Under the pieces are notes generated by a model that did no database searches, had not been told where the DNA came from, and saw only the letters and a program-made list of their open reading frames with translations. Positions 28,958 through 37,296 of a DNA stretch of 64,000 bases are shown here, in pieces. The position numbers were made by a program, and so were the translations under genes. This DNA is from JAFMDF01 sp965277445. GTDB lineage: Bacteria; Bacteroidota; Bacteroidia; Chitinophagales; Saprospiraceae. Numbering within the stretch: the stretch's first letter is position 1; each line of letters begins with the position of its first letter. Location of the stretch: assembly GCA_965277445.1 (NCBI GenBank), contig CBDICY010000010.1, forward strand, positions 1 to 64,000, read 5' to 3'.

Positions 28958-29021
28958 ACTATAAAATTTAACAACGTATTAAATAAGACTAATACCGCTT
29001 GTCAAATTTATAAAACTTGAA

Positions 29022-29399
29022 TTACTTCAATTCTACACTTGCTCCTACAGCTTCTAATGCTGCCTTAAGAGACTCCGCTTCTTCTTTAGATACTTTCTCC
29101 TTAATAGCTGCTGGTGCACCGTCAACGATTGCTTTAGCATCTTTAAGTCCAACACCTAATAAAGTCTTCACTTCTTTTACTACTTTTAACTTAGCAGCAC
29201 CTGCTGAAGTTAACATTACATCAAACTCAGTTTGTGCAGCAGCTTCTTCTCCGCCACCTCCAGCACCTGGAGCAGCTACAGCTACAGCAGCAGCAGCAGG
29301 CTCAATACCATGCTCATCTTTAAGAATTCCTGCTAATTCGTTTACTTCTTTTACTGTTAAGTTTACAAGCGTATCTGCGATTGCTTTTAAATCTGCCAT
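29022..29399 (-). CDS. rplL: 50S ribosomal protein L7/L12
   Basis: A 125-residue L7/L12 stalk protein. It has the N-terminal dimerisation helix (ADLKAIADTLVNLTVKEVNELA), an Ala/Gly-rich hinge (AAVAVAAPGAGGGGEEAAAQ) and the C-terminal factor-binding domain (FDVMLTSAGAAKLKVVKEVK, GLKDAKAIVDGAPAAIKE). The length is normal. It is the downstream partner of rplJ, 175 nt away; this gap holds A/T-rich self-complementary words. Copy number of L12 relative to L10 must be high, so the terminator after rplL and possible separate initiation are relevant. Confidence 0.98.
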   Translation of the reverse strand: MADLKAIADTLVNLTVKEVNELAGILKDEHGIEPAAAAVAVAAPGAGGGGEEAAAQTEFDVMLTSAGAAKLKVVKEVKTLLGVGLKDAKAIVDGAPAAIKEKVSKEEAESLKAALEAVGASVELK

Positions 29400-29574
29400 T
29401 TTAATATCTTTTTAAATTTTTTCTTTAATGAAATAGAGTTAGTTGTAACTCCAATAATTATTATAATAGAGGCAACTTGGAAGCCTTATTTAAGAAATTT
29501 AAAATTGAAAATGTAAAATTTTAAATTGAAAAGTAAGTCAACTTTAAATTTTTAATTTAGAATTTTAAATTACA

Positions 29575-30102
29575 TTAACCTCTTTCCTCTAAAGCTTTTA
29601 CTAAGCCTGCAATTGTATTGCCACCAGACTTCAACGCAGAAATAACATTCTTCGCTGGAGACTGTAATAGACCAACAATTTCGCCCAATAATTCTTCTTT
29701 AGATTTAAGCTTAGCTAATGTAGCTATTTGATCGTCTCCGATGTATACACCAGAGTCAATATATGCTGCTTTAAGAACAGGTCGCTCACCTCCTCCCTTT
29801 CGGAATTCTTTGATAACCTTAGCAGGTGCATTTGCTGTCTTCGTAAAAACTAAAGCAGAAGGTCCTTTTAAAGAATCGTACAAAGCCTCATAACCTTTAG
29901 AAGCATCTGCTGCTTCCAAAGCTTTGATAGCTAAGGTATTCTTCACTACCTTCATTTTGATATCTTGCTCAAAGAACCGTCTTCTTAAAGTATTCACATC
30001 TGCTACTGTCATAGTAGACGCATCTGTGATGTAAAAGAAATCGTGTTCGCTGAAGTCCTGCTTTAATTCTTCAATGACAGCCGCTTTTTCTGATTTAGTC
30101 AT
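29575..30102 (-). CDS. rplJ: 50S ribosomal protein L10
   Basis: A 175-residue L10, the base of the ribosomal stalk that binds L12 dimers through its C-terminal helix (AKNVISALKSGGNTIAGLVKALEERG). The N-terminal rRNA-binding domain (TKSEKAAVIEELKQDFSEHDFFYITDASTM region, and RRRFFEQDIKMKVVKNTLAIKAL) is typical. It lies between rplA and rplL. The 122-nt spacer upstream is built of the repeated word AGTTATT and its complement, which can fold in the mRNA; L10 autoregulation at its own leader is known in other bacteria but no specific binding site can be identified here. Confidence 0.98.
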   Translation of the reverse strand: MTKSEKAAVIEELKQDFSEHDFFYITDASTMTVADVNTLRRRFFEQDIKMKVVKNTLAIKALEAADASKGYEALYDSLKGPSALVFTKTANAPAKVIKEFRKGGGERPVLKAAYIDSGVYIGDDQIATLAKLKSKEELLGEIVGLLQSPAKNVISALKSGGNTIAGLVKALEERG

Positions 30103-30224
30103 TGCTATATAGTTAAGAAAAGTTATGGAAGTAATTAGAAGTTATTGGATGTAATTATTAGCACTATAAAGGCGTCAATAATAACTTTAATAACCTTTAA
30201 TAACTTTAAATAACCTCCCTTCAG

Positions 30225-30917
30225 TTATTTAATAGATTTAGGATCAACTTTGATACCTGGACTCATGGTACTTGCAATCGTTACCGATTTCATGTAAATA
30301 CCTTTTGCAGTAGAAGGCTTCATCTTTACGATTGTAGATAAAACTTCTTGTGCATTGTCTTCCAGTTTATTTGCATCAAAAGAGACTCTTCCTACAGGTG
30401 CGTGAATAATACCGTACTTGTCAACTCTAAAAGAAATCTTACCCTTTTTAATTTCTGATACTGCTTGTCCTACATTCATAGTTACAGTTCCAGTTTTAGG
30501 ATTAGGCATCAATCCTCTAGGTCCTAAGATACGACCTAATCGACCAACTTGTGCCATTGTACTTGGCATCGCAATTACGGCATCAAAGCCAGTAAATCCG
30601 CCTTGTACTTTCTGTACCAATTCTTGCAAGCCTACAAAATCAGCACCTGCTGCTTTTGCTTCTTCTTCCTTGTCTGGTGTACAGAATACAGCTACAACTT
30701 TTGTTTTACCTGTACCGTGAGGTAAGGAAACAGTACCACGCAAAGCTTGGTCAGCTTTTCGGGGATCAACCCCTAAGCGAATGTGGACATCCACAGAAGC
30801 ATCAAATTTAGTCGTATTGACTTCTTTGACCAACTTCATGGCATCTGTCAAAGCATATAGCTTTTCTCTATCTACTTTGGCATTCGCTACTTTACGTTTC
30901 TTAGAAACTTTAGCCAT
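30225..30917 (-). CDS. rplA: 50S ribosomal protein L1
   Basis: A 230-residue L1 that binds 23S rRNA at the L1 stalk and, in other bacteria, represses its own rplK-rplA mRNA. ATG 30917 (MAKVSKKRKVANAK) is the start; the longer frame to 30950 adds an atypical hydrophobic leader. Family motifs are VDVHIRLGVDPRKADQALRG, GLMPNPKTGTVT, KGKISFRVDKYGIIHAPVG and the terminal VTIASTMSPGIKVD. It lies 148 nt downstream of rplK, with an A/T word palindrome in the spacer (30956-31033). Confidence 0.98.
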   Translation of the reverse strand: MAKVSKKRKVANAKVDREKLYALTDAMKLVKEVNTTKFDASVDVHIRLGVDPRKADQALRGTVSLPHGTGKTKVVAVFCTPDKEEEAKAAGADFVGLQELVQKVQGGFTGFDAVIAMPSTMAQVGRLGRILGPRGLMPNPKTGTVTMNVGQAVSEIKKGKISFRVDKYGIIHAPVGRVSFDANKLEDNAQEVLSTIVKMKPSTAKGIYMKSVTIASTMSPGIKVDPKSIK

Positions 30918-31065
30918 TATAAAAAATTTGAGGTGAATAGCGCCAAACAAAATTGAAAAGTCAAAGTTTTAAATTTAAAACCTAAAAGTGATACTTTTAA
31001 ATTTAGGATTTTTGATTTTACATTTTCAATTTATCATTAGCTCCCTTCTAGTTAATAATTAGTTA

Positions 31066-31509
31066 CTATGCTTCCCAAGGAAGATCACCTTTAATAGTGA
31101 TCCCTGCACTACGAGCAGTTCCAGCAATCATTTTCATTGCTGACTCAATTGTAAATGCATTAAGGTCTGCCATTTTGTCTTCGGCAATTACTCTAACTTG
31201 GTCCCAAGTTACAGACCCAACTTTAGTTCTATTAGATTCAGGAGAACCGCTCTTTATTTTAGCAGCTTCCAATAATTGAACCGCAGCAGGTGTTGTCTTG
31301 ACAACAAAGTCAAATGACTTGTCTTTGTAAACGCTGATAAGTACTGGTAATAATTTACCCTTATCATCTGCAGTTTTAGCGTTAAAACGCTTACAAAACT
31401 CCATGATGTTTACACCCTTAGCACCCAAAGCAGGACCTACCGGAGGTGCAGGATTAGCAGCGCCTCCCTTAACCTGTAGTTTGATAAATACCTCTACTTC
31501 TTTTGCCAT
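31066..31509 (-). CDS. rplK: 50S ribosomal protein L11
   Basis: A 147-residue L11 of the GTPase-associated centre. It starts with the normal MAKEVEVFIKLQVKGGAANPAPPVGPALG segment (proline-rich substrate helix region), continues with NIMEFCKRFNA and ends with the rRNA-binding domain (VRVIAEDKMADLNAFTIESAMKMIAGTARSAGI). It follows nusG after a 337-bp spacer, longer than typical, that contains two hairpins. Thiopeptide-sensitive positions look ordinary. Confidence 0.98.
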   Translation of the reverse strand: MAKEVEVFIKLQVKGGAANPAPPVGPALGAKGVNIMEFCKRFNAKTADDKGKLLPVLISVYKDKSFDFVVKTTPAAVQLLEAAKIKSGSPESNRTKVGSVTWDQVRVIAEDKMADLNAFTIESAMKMIAGTARSAGITIKGDLPWEA

Positions 31510-31846
31510 GTCTTTACTTTGAAGTTTATTTTTCGACTTTAAAGAAGCGTCCCTTTTTAATGAAAATTAAAATAGAAATTGAAATAATAATTATTCCAAC
31601 TAAACATTTAATATTTGACTAAACAAAGGAATTAAAGTCTTAAATGATGTTGATAGAATCTTTAGAATGGAGAAAAAACTAAAAGATTCCATTATATATA
31701 AATACGTAACATTTCTAATTTGCGATCAAGGTGGGTGTTTGTTAATTTTTTAGCCTTGATTTGTTTTGTTTATCTCGAAAAAAATAGCCCTGATTGGCAT
31801 TGGTACAAATAGCAAATTTTAATACACTTGCGTATATTAAAATTTA
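31510..31846. other. Spacer between nusG and rplK with two hairpins
   Basis: Directly after the nusG stop on the minus strand is a perfect 11-bp A/T stem (AAATTTTAATA at 31814-31824, inverse at 31835-31845). A second hairpin pairs GAATCTTTAG (about 31659) with CTAAAAGATTC (about 31682). The first may end nusG transcription in part; the second lies in the rplK leader, where an L1 or L11-type control site could be. No gene is supported. Confidence 0.5.
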
Positions 31847-32632
31847 TTAAGCTTGTTTTTCTACTTGCATGAAGTTTAATTCTACTTCTGTACCTCGACC
31901 AAAAATCTTCACTATCACTTTCATCTTCTTCTTCTCTTCGTTCACTTCTTGAATATCCCCAACAAATTCGCTGAATGCACCATCAATGATCTTGATGGTT
32001 TCTCCAACAATGTATGGTTCAATCAATGCTTCACCTGCATCAGAAGAGTCATCTACTTTTCCTAGCATTCGGTTTGCTTCCGATTGTTGCATAGGAATTG
32101 GATTATTTCGTCCTAAGAAATGAATAACATTAGGTACGTTGGCAATAGCACTAATCATTTCACCAGAAAACATCTCTGGAACTGCTTGTACTAATATATA
32201 TCCAGGTAATATATTTCTTTCTGAAATAACTTTTTTACCTGCTCTAATTTTATATACCTTTTCTGTTGGTACTAAAATATTCGTGATGAAATTTTTCCAA
32301 CCAGAACGCTCTATTTCTAATTCTATTCTTTCTTTAATCTTACGTTCTTTTCCACTAATTACCCGAAGTGAATACCATCTTCGTTCATCAACAACTTCCT
32401 TTTCTTTAGGCGCATCAACTGCTGTTTCTGCTTCATCACTTGCGGTTGCAGTATCTACTACTTCTTCCACTTCATCATTAGCTGCGTCAATTTCTGCCGC
32501 AAAATCATCAAATGAAGAGGTATCTTCTTCTTCCACTACCGTATCTGCTGAATCTTCTTCCGTCGATACAGATGTCTCTTCAGTAGCTGCAGCTTCAGCT
32601 TTTTCTTCTTCCGATAATTTTTCTTCTGACAT
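31847..32632 (-). CDS. nusG: Transcription termination/antitermination factor NusG with acidic N-terminal extension
   Basis: A 261-residue NusG. The standard NGN domain begins at about residue 82 (RRWYSLRVISGKERKIKERI) and continues through ILPGYILVQA; the KOW domain is near the C-terminus (GETIKIIDGAFSEFVGDIQEVNEEKKKMKVIVKIFGRGTEVEL). About 80 residues precede this, almost entirely Glu, Asp, Ala, Ser and Thr, with only four Lys: a low-complexity, strongly acidic and surely disordered tail. Ordinary NusG has about 180 residues. The ATG at 32632 is the only plausible start, since the acidic tail has normal codon structure and no internal ATG before the NGN domain. It lies 69 nt downstream of secE. 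Confidence 0.96.
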   Translation of the reverse strand: MSEEKLSEEEKAEAAATEETSVSTEEDSADTVVEEEDTSSFDDFAAEIDAANDEVEEVVDTATASDEAETAVDAPKEKEVVDERRWYSLRVISGKERKIKERIELEIERSGWKNFITNILVPTEKVYKIRAGKKVISERNILPGYILVQAVPEMFSGEMISAIANVPNVIHFLGRNNPIPMQQSEANRMLGKVDDSSDAGEALIEPYIVGETIKIIDGAFSEFVGDIQEVNEEKKKMKVIVKIFGRGTEVELNFMQVEKQA

Positions 32633-32701
32633 AATCAGTTTTTGAAGAATCCTTGATAAACTAAATACAACGACGACTTATGTCGTTAAAAGCGTTTTAA
32701 T

Positions 32702-32893
32702 CTATACAGAGGGGTAAATATAATCTAGTATTCCCTTAGATATTAAATCCATAACGAATACAACCAAAGCAAAAATAACAGAACCTATTATTACTAAAAT
32801 AGTACTACTTTGTAAAGCAGCCATGTTTGGCCAAGTTACTTTATTAACTAGTTCGTTATAACTTTCTTTAACGTAAAGGGTTAACTTTTCCAT
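32702..32893 (-). CDS. secE: Preprotein translocase subunit SecE
   Basis: A 63-residue single-span SecE: an amphipathic helix with KESYNELVNKVTWPN (the conserved core that clamps SecY), followed by one membrane helix (SSTILVIIGSVIFALVVFVMDLI). It sits between tRNA-Trp and nusG, the usual place. The protein is the essential inner-membrane stabiliser of the SecYEG channel. Confidence 0.96.
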   Translation of the reverse strand: MEKLTLYVKESYNELVNKVTWPNMAALQSSTILVIIGSVIFALVVFVMDLISKGILDYIYPSV

Positions 32894-33016
32894 TGAATTC
32901 TATTTTAAGTTAGCTTAAGAAAAAAACAAAGTTAAAAATCAGTGTTTATTTATTATCTCTGAAATCTACTAAATAGTTGGCTTATTAGACCAATTTTTTC
33001 TGTACGCTAAATTATT

Positions 33017-33092
33017 TGGCACGGGCGGCAAGATTCGAACTCGCGACCTTTGGTTTTGGAGACCACTGCTCTACCAACTGAGCTACGCCCGT
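33017..33092 (-). tRNA. tRNA-Trp (anticodon CCA)
   Basis: Cloverleaf on the minus strand: acceptor ACGGGCG/CGCCCGT, D arm GCTCAGTTGGTAGAGC, anticodon loop CTCCAAA with CCA anticodon, T arm with GTTCGAATC. The 3' CCA is encoded (33017-33019). It lies between tuf and secE, as in other Bacteroidota. Confidence 0.95.
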
Positions 33093-33127
33093 GTATAAAA
33101 ATTTGGAAAATAAAGTTCCCAAATGTG

Positions 33128-33163
33128 AAAAATTAAGCACCCCAGATGGGATGCTTAATTTTT
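33128..33163 (-). terminator. Terminator after tuf
   Basis: Stem AAAAATTAAGCA-C-CCC with GGG-A-TGCTTAATTTTT around the loop AGAT, 55 nt after the tuf stop. The U-rich end makes it an intrinsic terminator on the minus strand; readthrough or a further promoter must serve tRNA-Trp, secE and nusG. Confidence 0.75.
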
Positions 33164-33217
33164 AGTATATTATCCTACACAAGTAATTCTTAAAAACTAC
33201 CTGTATGTTACAGTATA

Positions 33218-34405
33218 TTAATCTAAGATTTCAGTAACCTGACCTGCACCTACTGTTCTACCACCTTCTCTAATCGCAAATCTAAGTCCTTTTTCCATCG
33301 CAATTGTGTTGATTAATTCAACAGTCATTGAAACGTTATCTCCTGGCATTACCATCTCAACGTTTTCAGGTAATTTACAATCTCCAGTTACGTCAGTTGT
33401 ACGGAAGTAAAACTGTGGACGGTATCCATTAAAGAATGGTGTGTGACGACCACCTTCGTCTTTACTTAAGACATAAACCTCACATTTGAACTTTGCGTGT
33501 GGCTTTACTGAACCTGGCTTACAGATAACCATTCCTCTTTTGATAGCCGTCTTCTCAATACCTCTTAGTAATAAACCTGCGTTATCACCAGCTTCTCCTC
33601 TATCCAAAATCTTACGGAACATCTCTACACCTGTAACAGTTGACTTAATGTCTTCTGCTCCCATTCCAATAATATCAACAGGATCACCAGTATTGATAAC
33701 ACCTCTTTCAATTCTACCAGTTGCAACGGTACCTCTACCCGTAATAGAGAATACATCTTCAATTGGCATCAAGAAATCCTTATCAACATCTCTTTGTGGC
33801 TCAGGTACGAAGTCATCAACTGCTGCCATTAATTCCTTAATCTTAGCAACTGCGTCAGCATCTCCCTCTAAAGCTTTCAATGCTGAACCTGCAATAACAG
33901 GTGTGTCATCTCCAGGGAATTCATATTTATCTAATAATTCTCTAACTTCCATGTCTACTAATTCCAACATCTCTTCATCATCTACTAGGTCAGCCTTGTT
34001 CATAAAAACAACAACTGAAGGTACACCTACTTGGCGACATAATAAGATGTGTTCTCTTGTTTGTGGCATTGGTCCATCAGTTGCAGCAACTACTAAAATT
34101 GCTCCATCCATTTGGGCAGCACCCGTAACCATGTTCTTCACATAATCCGCGTGACCAGGACAGTCAACGTGTGCATAGTGACGATTTGCTGTCTCATATT
34201 CAACGTGTGCAGTATTAATTGTAATACCACGCTCTCTTTCTTCAGGAGCACCATCAATTGAATCGTAAGAAGATACTTCTGCTAAACCGTCAGCAGCAAG
34301 AACTGTTGTGATGGCTGCAGTAAGCGTTGTCTTTCCGTGGTCAACGTGACCAATAGTCCCGATATTAACGTGAGGTTTATTCCTCTGAAATGTTTCTTTA
34401 GCCAT
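33218..34405 (-). CDS. tuf: Elongation factor Tu
   Basis: A 395-residue EF-Tu, the GTPase that brings aminoacyl-tRNA to the ribosome. G1 GHVDHGKT, G3 DCPGHADYVKNM and G4 MNKADLVDD are intact; domains 2 and 3 (RGTVATGRIERGVI, GYRPQFYFRTTDVTG, GGRTVGAGQVTEI) are complete. It lies among tRNA genes in one transcription direction, the common Bacteroidota arrangement, and ends at its own terminator. Confidence 0.99.
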   Translation of the reverse strand: MAKETFQRNKPHVNIGTIGHVDHGKTTLTAAITTVLAADGLAEVSSYDSIDGAPEERERGITINTAHVEYETANRHYAHVDCPGHADYVKNMVTGAAQMDGAILVVAATDGPMPQTREHILLCRQVGVPSVVVFMNKADLVDDEEMLELVDMEVRELLDKYEFPGDDTPVIAGSALKALEGDADAVAKIKELMAAVDDFVPEPQRDVDKDFLMPIEDVFSITGRGTVATGRIERGVINTGDPVDIIGMGAEDIKSTVTGVEMFRKILDRGEAGDNAGLLLRGIEKTAIKRGMVICKPGSVKPHAKFKCEVYVLSKDEGGRHTPFFNGYRPQFYFRTTDVTGDCKLPENVEMVMPGDNVSMTVELINTIAMEKGLRFAIREGGRTVGAGQVTEILD

Positions 34406-34526
34406 CGTAATTATTTTTTAGGCAATATTAAAAATGAAATGATTGAAAGTTCTCATTAATAATATTATCAAAAAGAACTTTATAAAAACTACGTTTATTG
34501 GTAGAATGCTTTATAACATTCGTTCG

Positions 34527-34598
<72 letters not shown>

Positions 34599-34806
34599 AA
34601 TGTATATAAATTCAAAATTTAAAATGTAAAATTCAAAATTTCAAAGTGCTGCTGTAGCCTGAAACAAGTTACAGTAACTTCGCCTCTATAGTTGTTTATC
34701 TGATAGTTCAATAAACAATACCTCTTAGGTAGTATTAAATTTCTAAAGCACTAATCGCAAAAAATTTAATTTTTACACTTAGAATTTTAGGTTTTAAATT
34801 AAATTG

Positions 34807-34879
34807 AGCGGGTGATGAGACTCGAACCCACGACCCTCAGCTTGGAAGGCTGATGCTCTACCAACTGAGCTACACCCGC
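34807..34879 (-). tRNA. tRNA-Gly (anticodon TCC)
   Basis: Minus-strand cloverleaf with acceptor GCGGGTG/CACCCGC, anticodon stem TCAGC/GCTGA and loop CTTCCAA, giving anticodon TCC. CCA is not encoded. Confidence 0.93.
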
Positions 34880-34985
34880 TTATTCGACTTTGTCTAAAAA
34901 TTAAAAAACCAATAAAATATTAAAATCAGCTTTCCAAAACTGAATACTTTTATTGGGACTAACATTTTAGTTTTTAGTAAAAGCG

Positions 34986-35068
34986 TGGGGGTGATAGGAA
35001 TCGAACCTATTCAGACAAAGTCACCAGATTTACAGTCTGGCCCGGCTCTCCAACTCCGGCGCACCCCC
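34986..35068 (-). tRNA. tRNA-Tyr (anticodon GTA), long variable arm
   Basis: An 83-nt minus-strand class II tRNA: acceptor GGGGGTG/CACCCCC, anticodon stem CCAGA/TCTGG with loop CTGTAAA (GTA), and a long variable arm (TGACTTTGTCTG region). CCA is not encoded. Confidence 0.93.
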
Positions 35069-35103
35069 TGTTTTTCATTAAGTTAAATACTTAAAGAAAA
35101 CAG

Positions 35104-35177
35104 AGCCGATAGAGGGATTCGAACCCCCGACCCGCTGATTACAAATCAGCTGCTCTGGCCAACTGAGCTATATCGGC
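35104..35177 (-). tRNA. tRNA-Thr (anticodon TGT)
   Basis: Minus-strand cloverleaf with acceptor GCCGATA/TATCGGC, anticodon stem GCTGA/TCAGC and loop TTTGTAA, giving anticodon TGT. It is the first gene after the promoter at 35262-35293. Confidence 0.93.
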
Positions 35178-35261
35178 TTATTGAATAACTTTTAATAAAA
35201 ATAAAGTCTAAATATATGTCAAATTAAAAGGTTTTGAAAGCCTGTTTTTCAAAATCGAATG

Positions 35262-35293
35262 CAAAGATAGTATCTTTAAATAATAAAAACAAA
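35262..35293 (-). promoter_or_regulatory. Bacteroidota-type promoter for the tRNA-tuf block
   Basis: On the minus strand TTTG (35290-35293) is followed after 20 nt by TATCTTTG (35262-35269), an excellent match to the Bacteroidota housekeeping promoter (TTTG, 19-21 nt, TAnnTTTG). The start of transcription would be near 35255, about 80 nt before the first tRNA. Confidence 0.8.
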
Positions 35294-35636
35294 GTAAAAA
35301 TTGATTTTTTTTTAAAAATATTTTTTTCACTACTTTATTGCTTGATTTTCTTTTAAATCTGCCTTCCATTTAACCCTTTTATATAAGGAAGGTTACACTT
35401 AATTTAATATTTTTATTTTTTTAATTTAAAAAAATAATTGAATTCCTTTTAAATGCTATTTGCCCCTTAATAAGGCGCTCTATCAATATCTATAAATAGC
35501 CAATTATTACCCCATTTAATTTGAGTCGGAATCATATATTGATAGTTGAATTGCTATTGCTCAAGCAATTCAAAGATATAACATTAAAATGACATTAAAT
35601 CTATCGTTCCTATTTGGACAAATACTTCCCTTCAAT

Positions 35637-35679
35637 AAAAAAAGGAACCAGAAAGTTCCATACTTTCTGATTCCTTTTT
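35637..35679 (-). terminator. Terminator, probably that of hpf before the IS inserted
   Basis: A strong stem pairs AAAAAGGAACCAGAAAG with CTTTCTGATTCCTTTTT (one mismatch) and is followed by T7 on the minus strand. No minus-strand gene lies just upstream except hpf, which is now 1.8 kb away beyond the insertion sequence; without the IS it would lie about 175 nt after hpf. Confidence 0.7.
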
Positions 35680-35769
35680 ATGACGCTTAATTTTTTTTAA
35701 ATTTTAAATGGTTAAATATTAACTGGACTTTTGATAATTAGAAAAAATTGAAATAGATTATAAAAAACG

Positions 35770-35829
35770 AGAACTGTTCCCGACATTGAGAAATAACCAC
35801 AAATCAAAATGTCATGGTAGAACAGTTCT
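35770..35829 (+). promoter_or_regulatory. Hairpin enclosing the transposase start codon
   Basis: AGAACTGTTC (35770-35779) and GACATT (35782-35787) pair with AATGTC (35808-35813) and GAACAGTTCT (35820-35829). The ATG (35814-35816) sits in the internal loop of this stem. In a transcript entering from outside the element the start codon would be held in structure, a known way for insertion sequences to limit transposase made by readthrough. Confidence 0.5.
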
Positions 35830-37296
35830 GTAAATCAATATTACGAATAGTAACTCGAAGTAGCAAAAGTTTAGCGAATTTAGTGATGGGTTTAGCGAGC
35901 CAAACGTTTGCAAGGTCAGTAGTAGAAATAAGTTTAAGTAATTGCTACCATTATCAACATAGTAGTATCAATAAAACGATATCTCGATTAGACAAGAAAC
36001 TAGAACGGGAAAAAAAAGGCGGGGAATCAGAAAAGTTAAGTCGATTAGAAGTCGAAAAAAAATTTGCCTATAAAGGTGGCACATTTTTCAAAACCCTTTG
36101 AGAAATTTTGGTTACTGAATACAGATGTAAGTTCCTTATTTCGGCCACATTCACCGACGCTACCTCAAAGGAGGTATGTGTATCAAGCGAACAACAAAAT
36201 AAAAGGCAACCGACCAGTAGAAATAGGCTATGAATTGAGCACAGTTGGCTTATCTTGTCGTCAGCCCCATTACGGAATGAGTGAACCTGCGTGGAATCCA
36301 CCATTAAGCATGCGTTTAGTCCCCTATGGAGTGAATAAGAATAGTTTTACAGCGGAACAAGTCAATGATTTACTGTCAAATAAAGACTTACCATTTCATA
36401 AAGAGTTGACAGTAAATGCTTTAGATAGTGGCTATTGTAGTCCAGAATATATAGCAGGGACTTATAAACAAAAAGAATTAGTCAATATCATACGGATGCC
36501 TTCGAATAGGAATGTCTGGAAGCAATTAATGCCAGAACAAGTAGCAGAGCGAAGAAAAGGCAACAAAGATAATCGAGGAGCGAATAGTGTATATGGTGAT
36601 TTATATAAATTAAAAGCGGTAAATACTTGGGCAATAAGCTCCGATATTAAAACTAAATTTGGTGTAAAATTAGCGAATGGCAAGACCTGTATAGTGGATA
36701 TGGAAATATGGGAAGATATGATGATACGAAGCAAGCGAGGACACTATATGAAGGATAAGCCATTTCGATTAGTTCGAATTCGCTTACTAGATGCCCAAAC
36801 AGGCATTCCTTTATTTAAGAAAAGCATGTGGCTTTGTGTGTTTGGAAAAAAGAAATTGGCTTTAAGTGCAGAAGAAATATATTGGTCTTATCGCAACCGA
36901 TATGATATTGAGCATTTTTTTCGATTCGGCAAGCAGCGATTATTGTTAAATAAGTACCAAACACCAGATGAAGACCATTTTCAAAACTGGATGGAGATAG
37001 TGAATTTAGCCTATTGGTTACTTTTTGTAGGCAAAAAAGAGGCAAAACACGGTTGTCGAAAGTGGCAGCAGTACGATAAGCATTATAAAAAGAGAATAGA
37101 ATATGGCATGGACGTAACGCCTTCACAGGCACAATTACACTTGGCAGAAATTATTTTGGGTTTTGAGCAAGAGCCCTTTTTACCAAAACTCCAAATAAAT
37201 GGAAAAGGAAGGAAACTAGGGCAGACTCAAACCAAAAGAGAGCGATTTCCTGTTTGGAGAAAGAAAAAAAAGAAGAAAAATCGGATAACGAAGTAA
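35814..37296 (+). CDS. DDE transposase, NF041680/IS4-superfamily-like, joined by frameshift at A8
   Basis: The first frame (35814-36101) encodes an N-terminal helical part (ILRIVTRSSKSLANLVMGLA); the second (about 36055-37296) encodes the catalytic part. DDE residues are visible: Asp in LLNTDVSSLFRPH, Asp in NALDSGYCSPEY, Glu in YRNRYDIEHFFRFGKQRL (the YREK-like segment). The joining run of eight A's at 36055-36062 needs a shift to the +1 frame, giving ...VEKNLPIKVAHF without loss of family-like sequence. An upstream stop in the second frame at 36037 shows it cannot start far before the run. Position 36064 (TTG) is probably not a real start. The C-terminus is very basic (RKKKKKKNR). I favour slippage over a disabling mutation, but a pseudogene cannot be excluded. 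Confidence 0.7.

Larger units (their letters stand above)
28051..29021. other. Long rplL-rpoB spacer with hairpins (leader/attenuator region)
   Basis: No protein gene is supported in this 971-bp stretch. Read on the minus strand from rplL, it contains a terminator-like hairpin at 28908-28957, the palindrome CACTATAGTG near 28879, weaker pairings around 28564-28660, a perfect stem-loop at 28494-28527, the A/T palindrome at 28457-28480 and a word palindrome at 28088-28206. I found no clear TAnnTTTG promoter. The region may control how much rpoBC is made relative to rplJL. Confidence 0.5.
35178..35722. other. Region upstream of the tRNA block, before the IS
   Basis: Apart from the tRNA promoter and the terminator at 35637-35679, this AT-rich stretch shows no gene. 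Long A and T runs occur at 35309-35330 and 35400-35440. It is the original spacer between hpf and the tRNA block, now separated from hpf by an insertion sequence. Confidence 0.5.

Noticed and set aside
29017..29415. A 132-residue plus-strand frame over rplL
   Set aside because: Antisense of rplL; its Ala/Pro/Ser-rich product mirrors the L7/L12 hinge.
33486..34145. A 219-residue plus-strand frame over tuf
   Set aside because: Antisense shadow of tuf, common with this codon usage; no independent support.
36064..37296. A separate transposase gene starting at TTG 36064
   Set aside because: The frame enters from the A8 run and continues family-like sequence from the first frame; TTG there is not preceded by any initiation signal.
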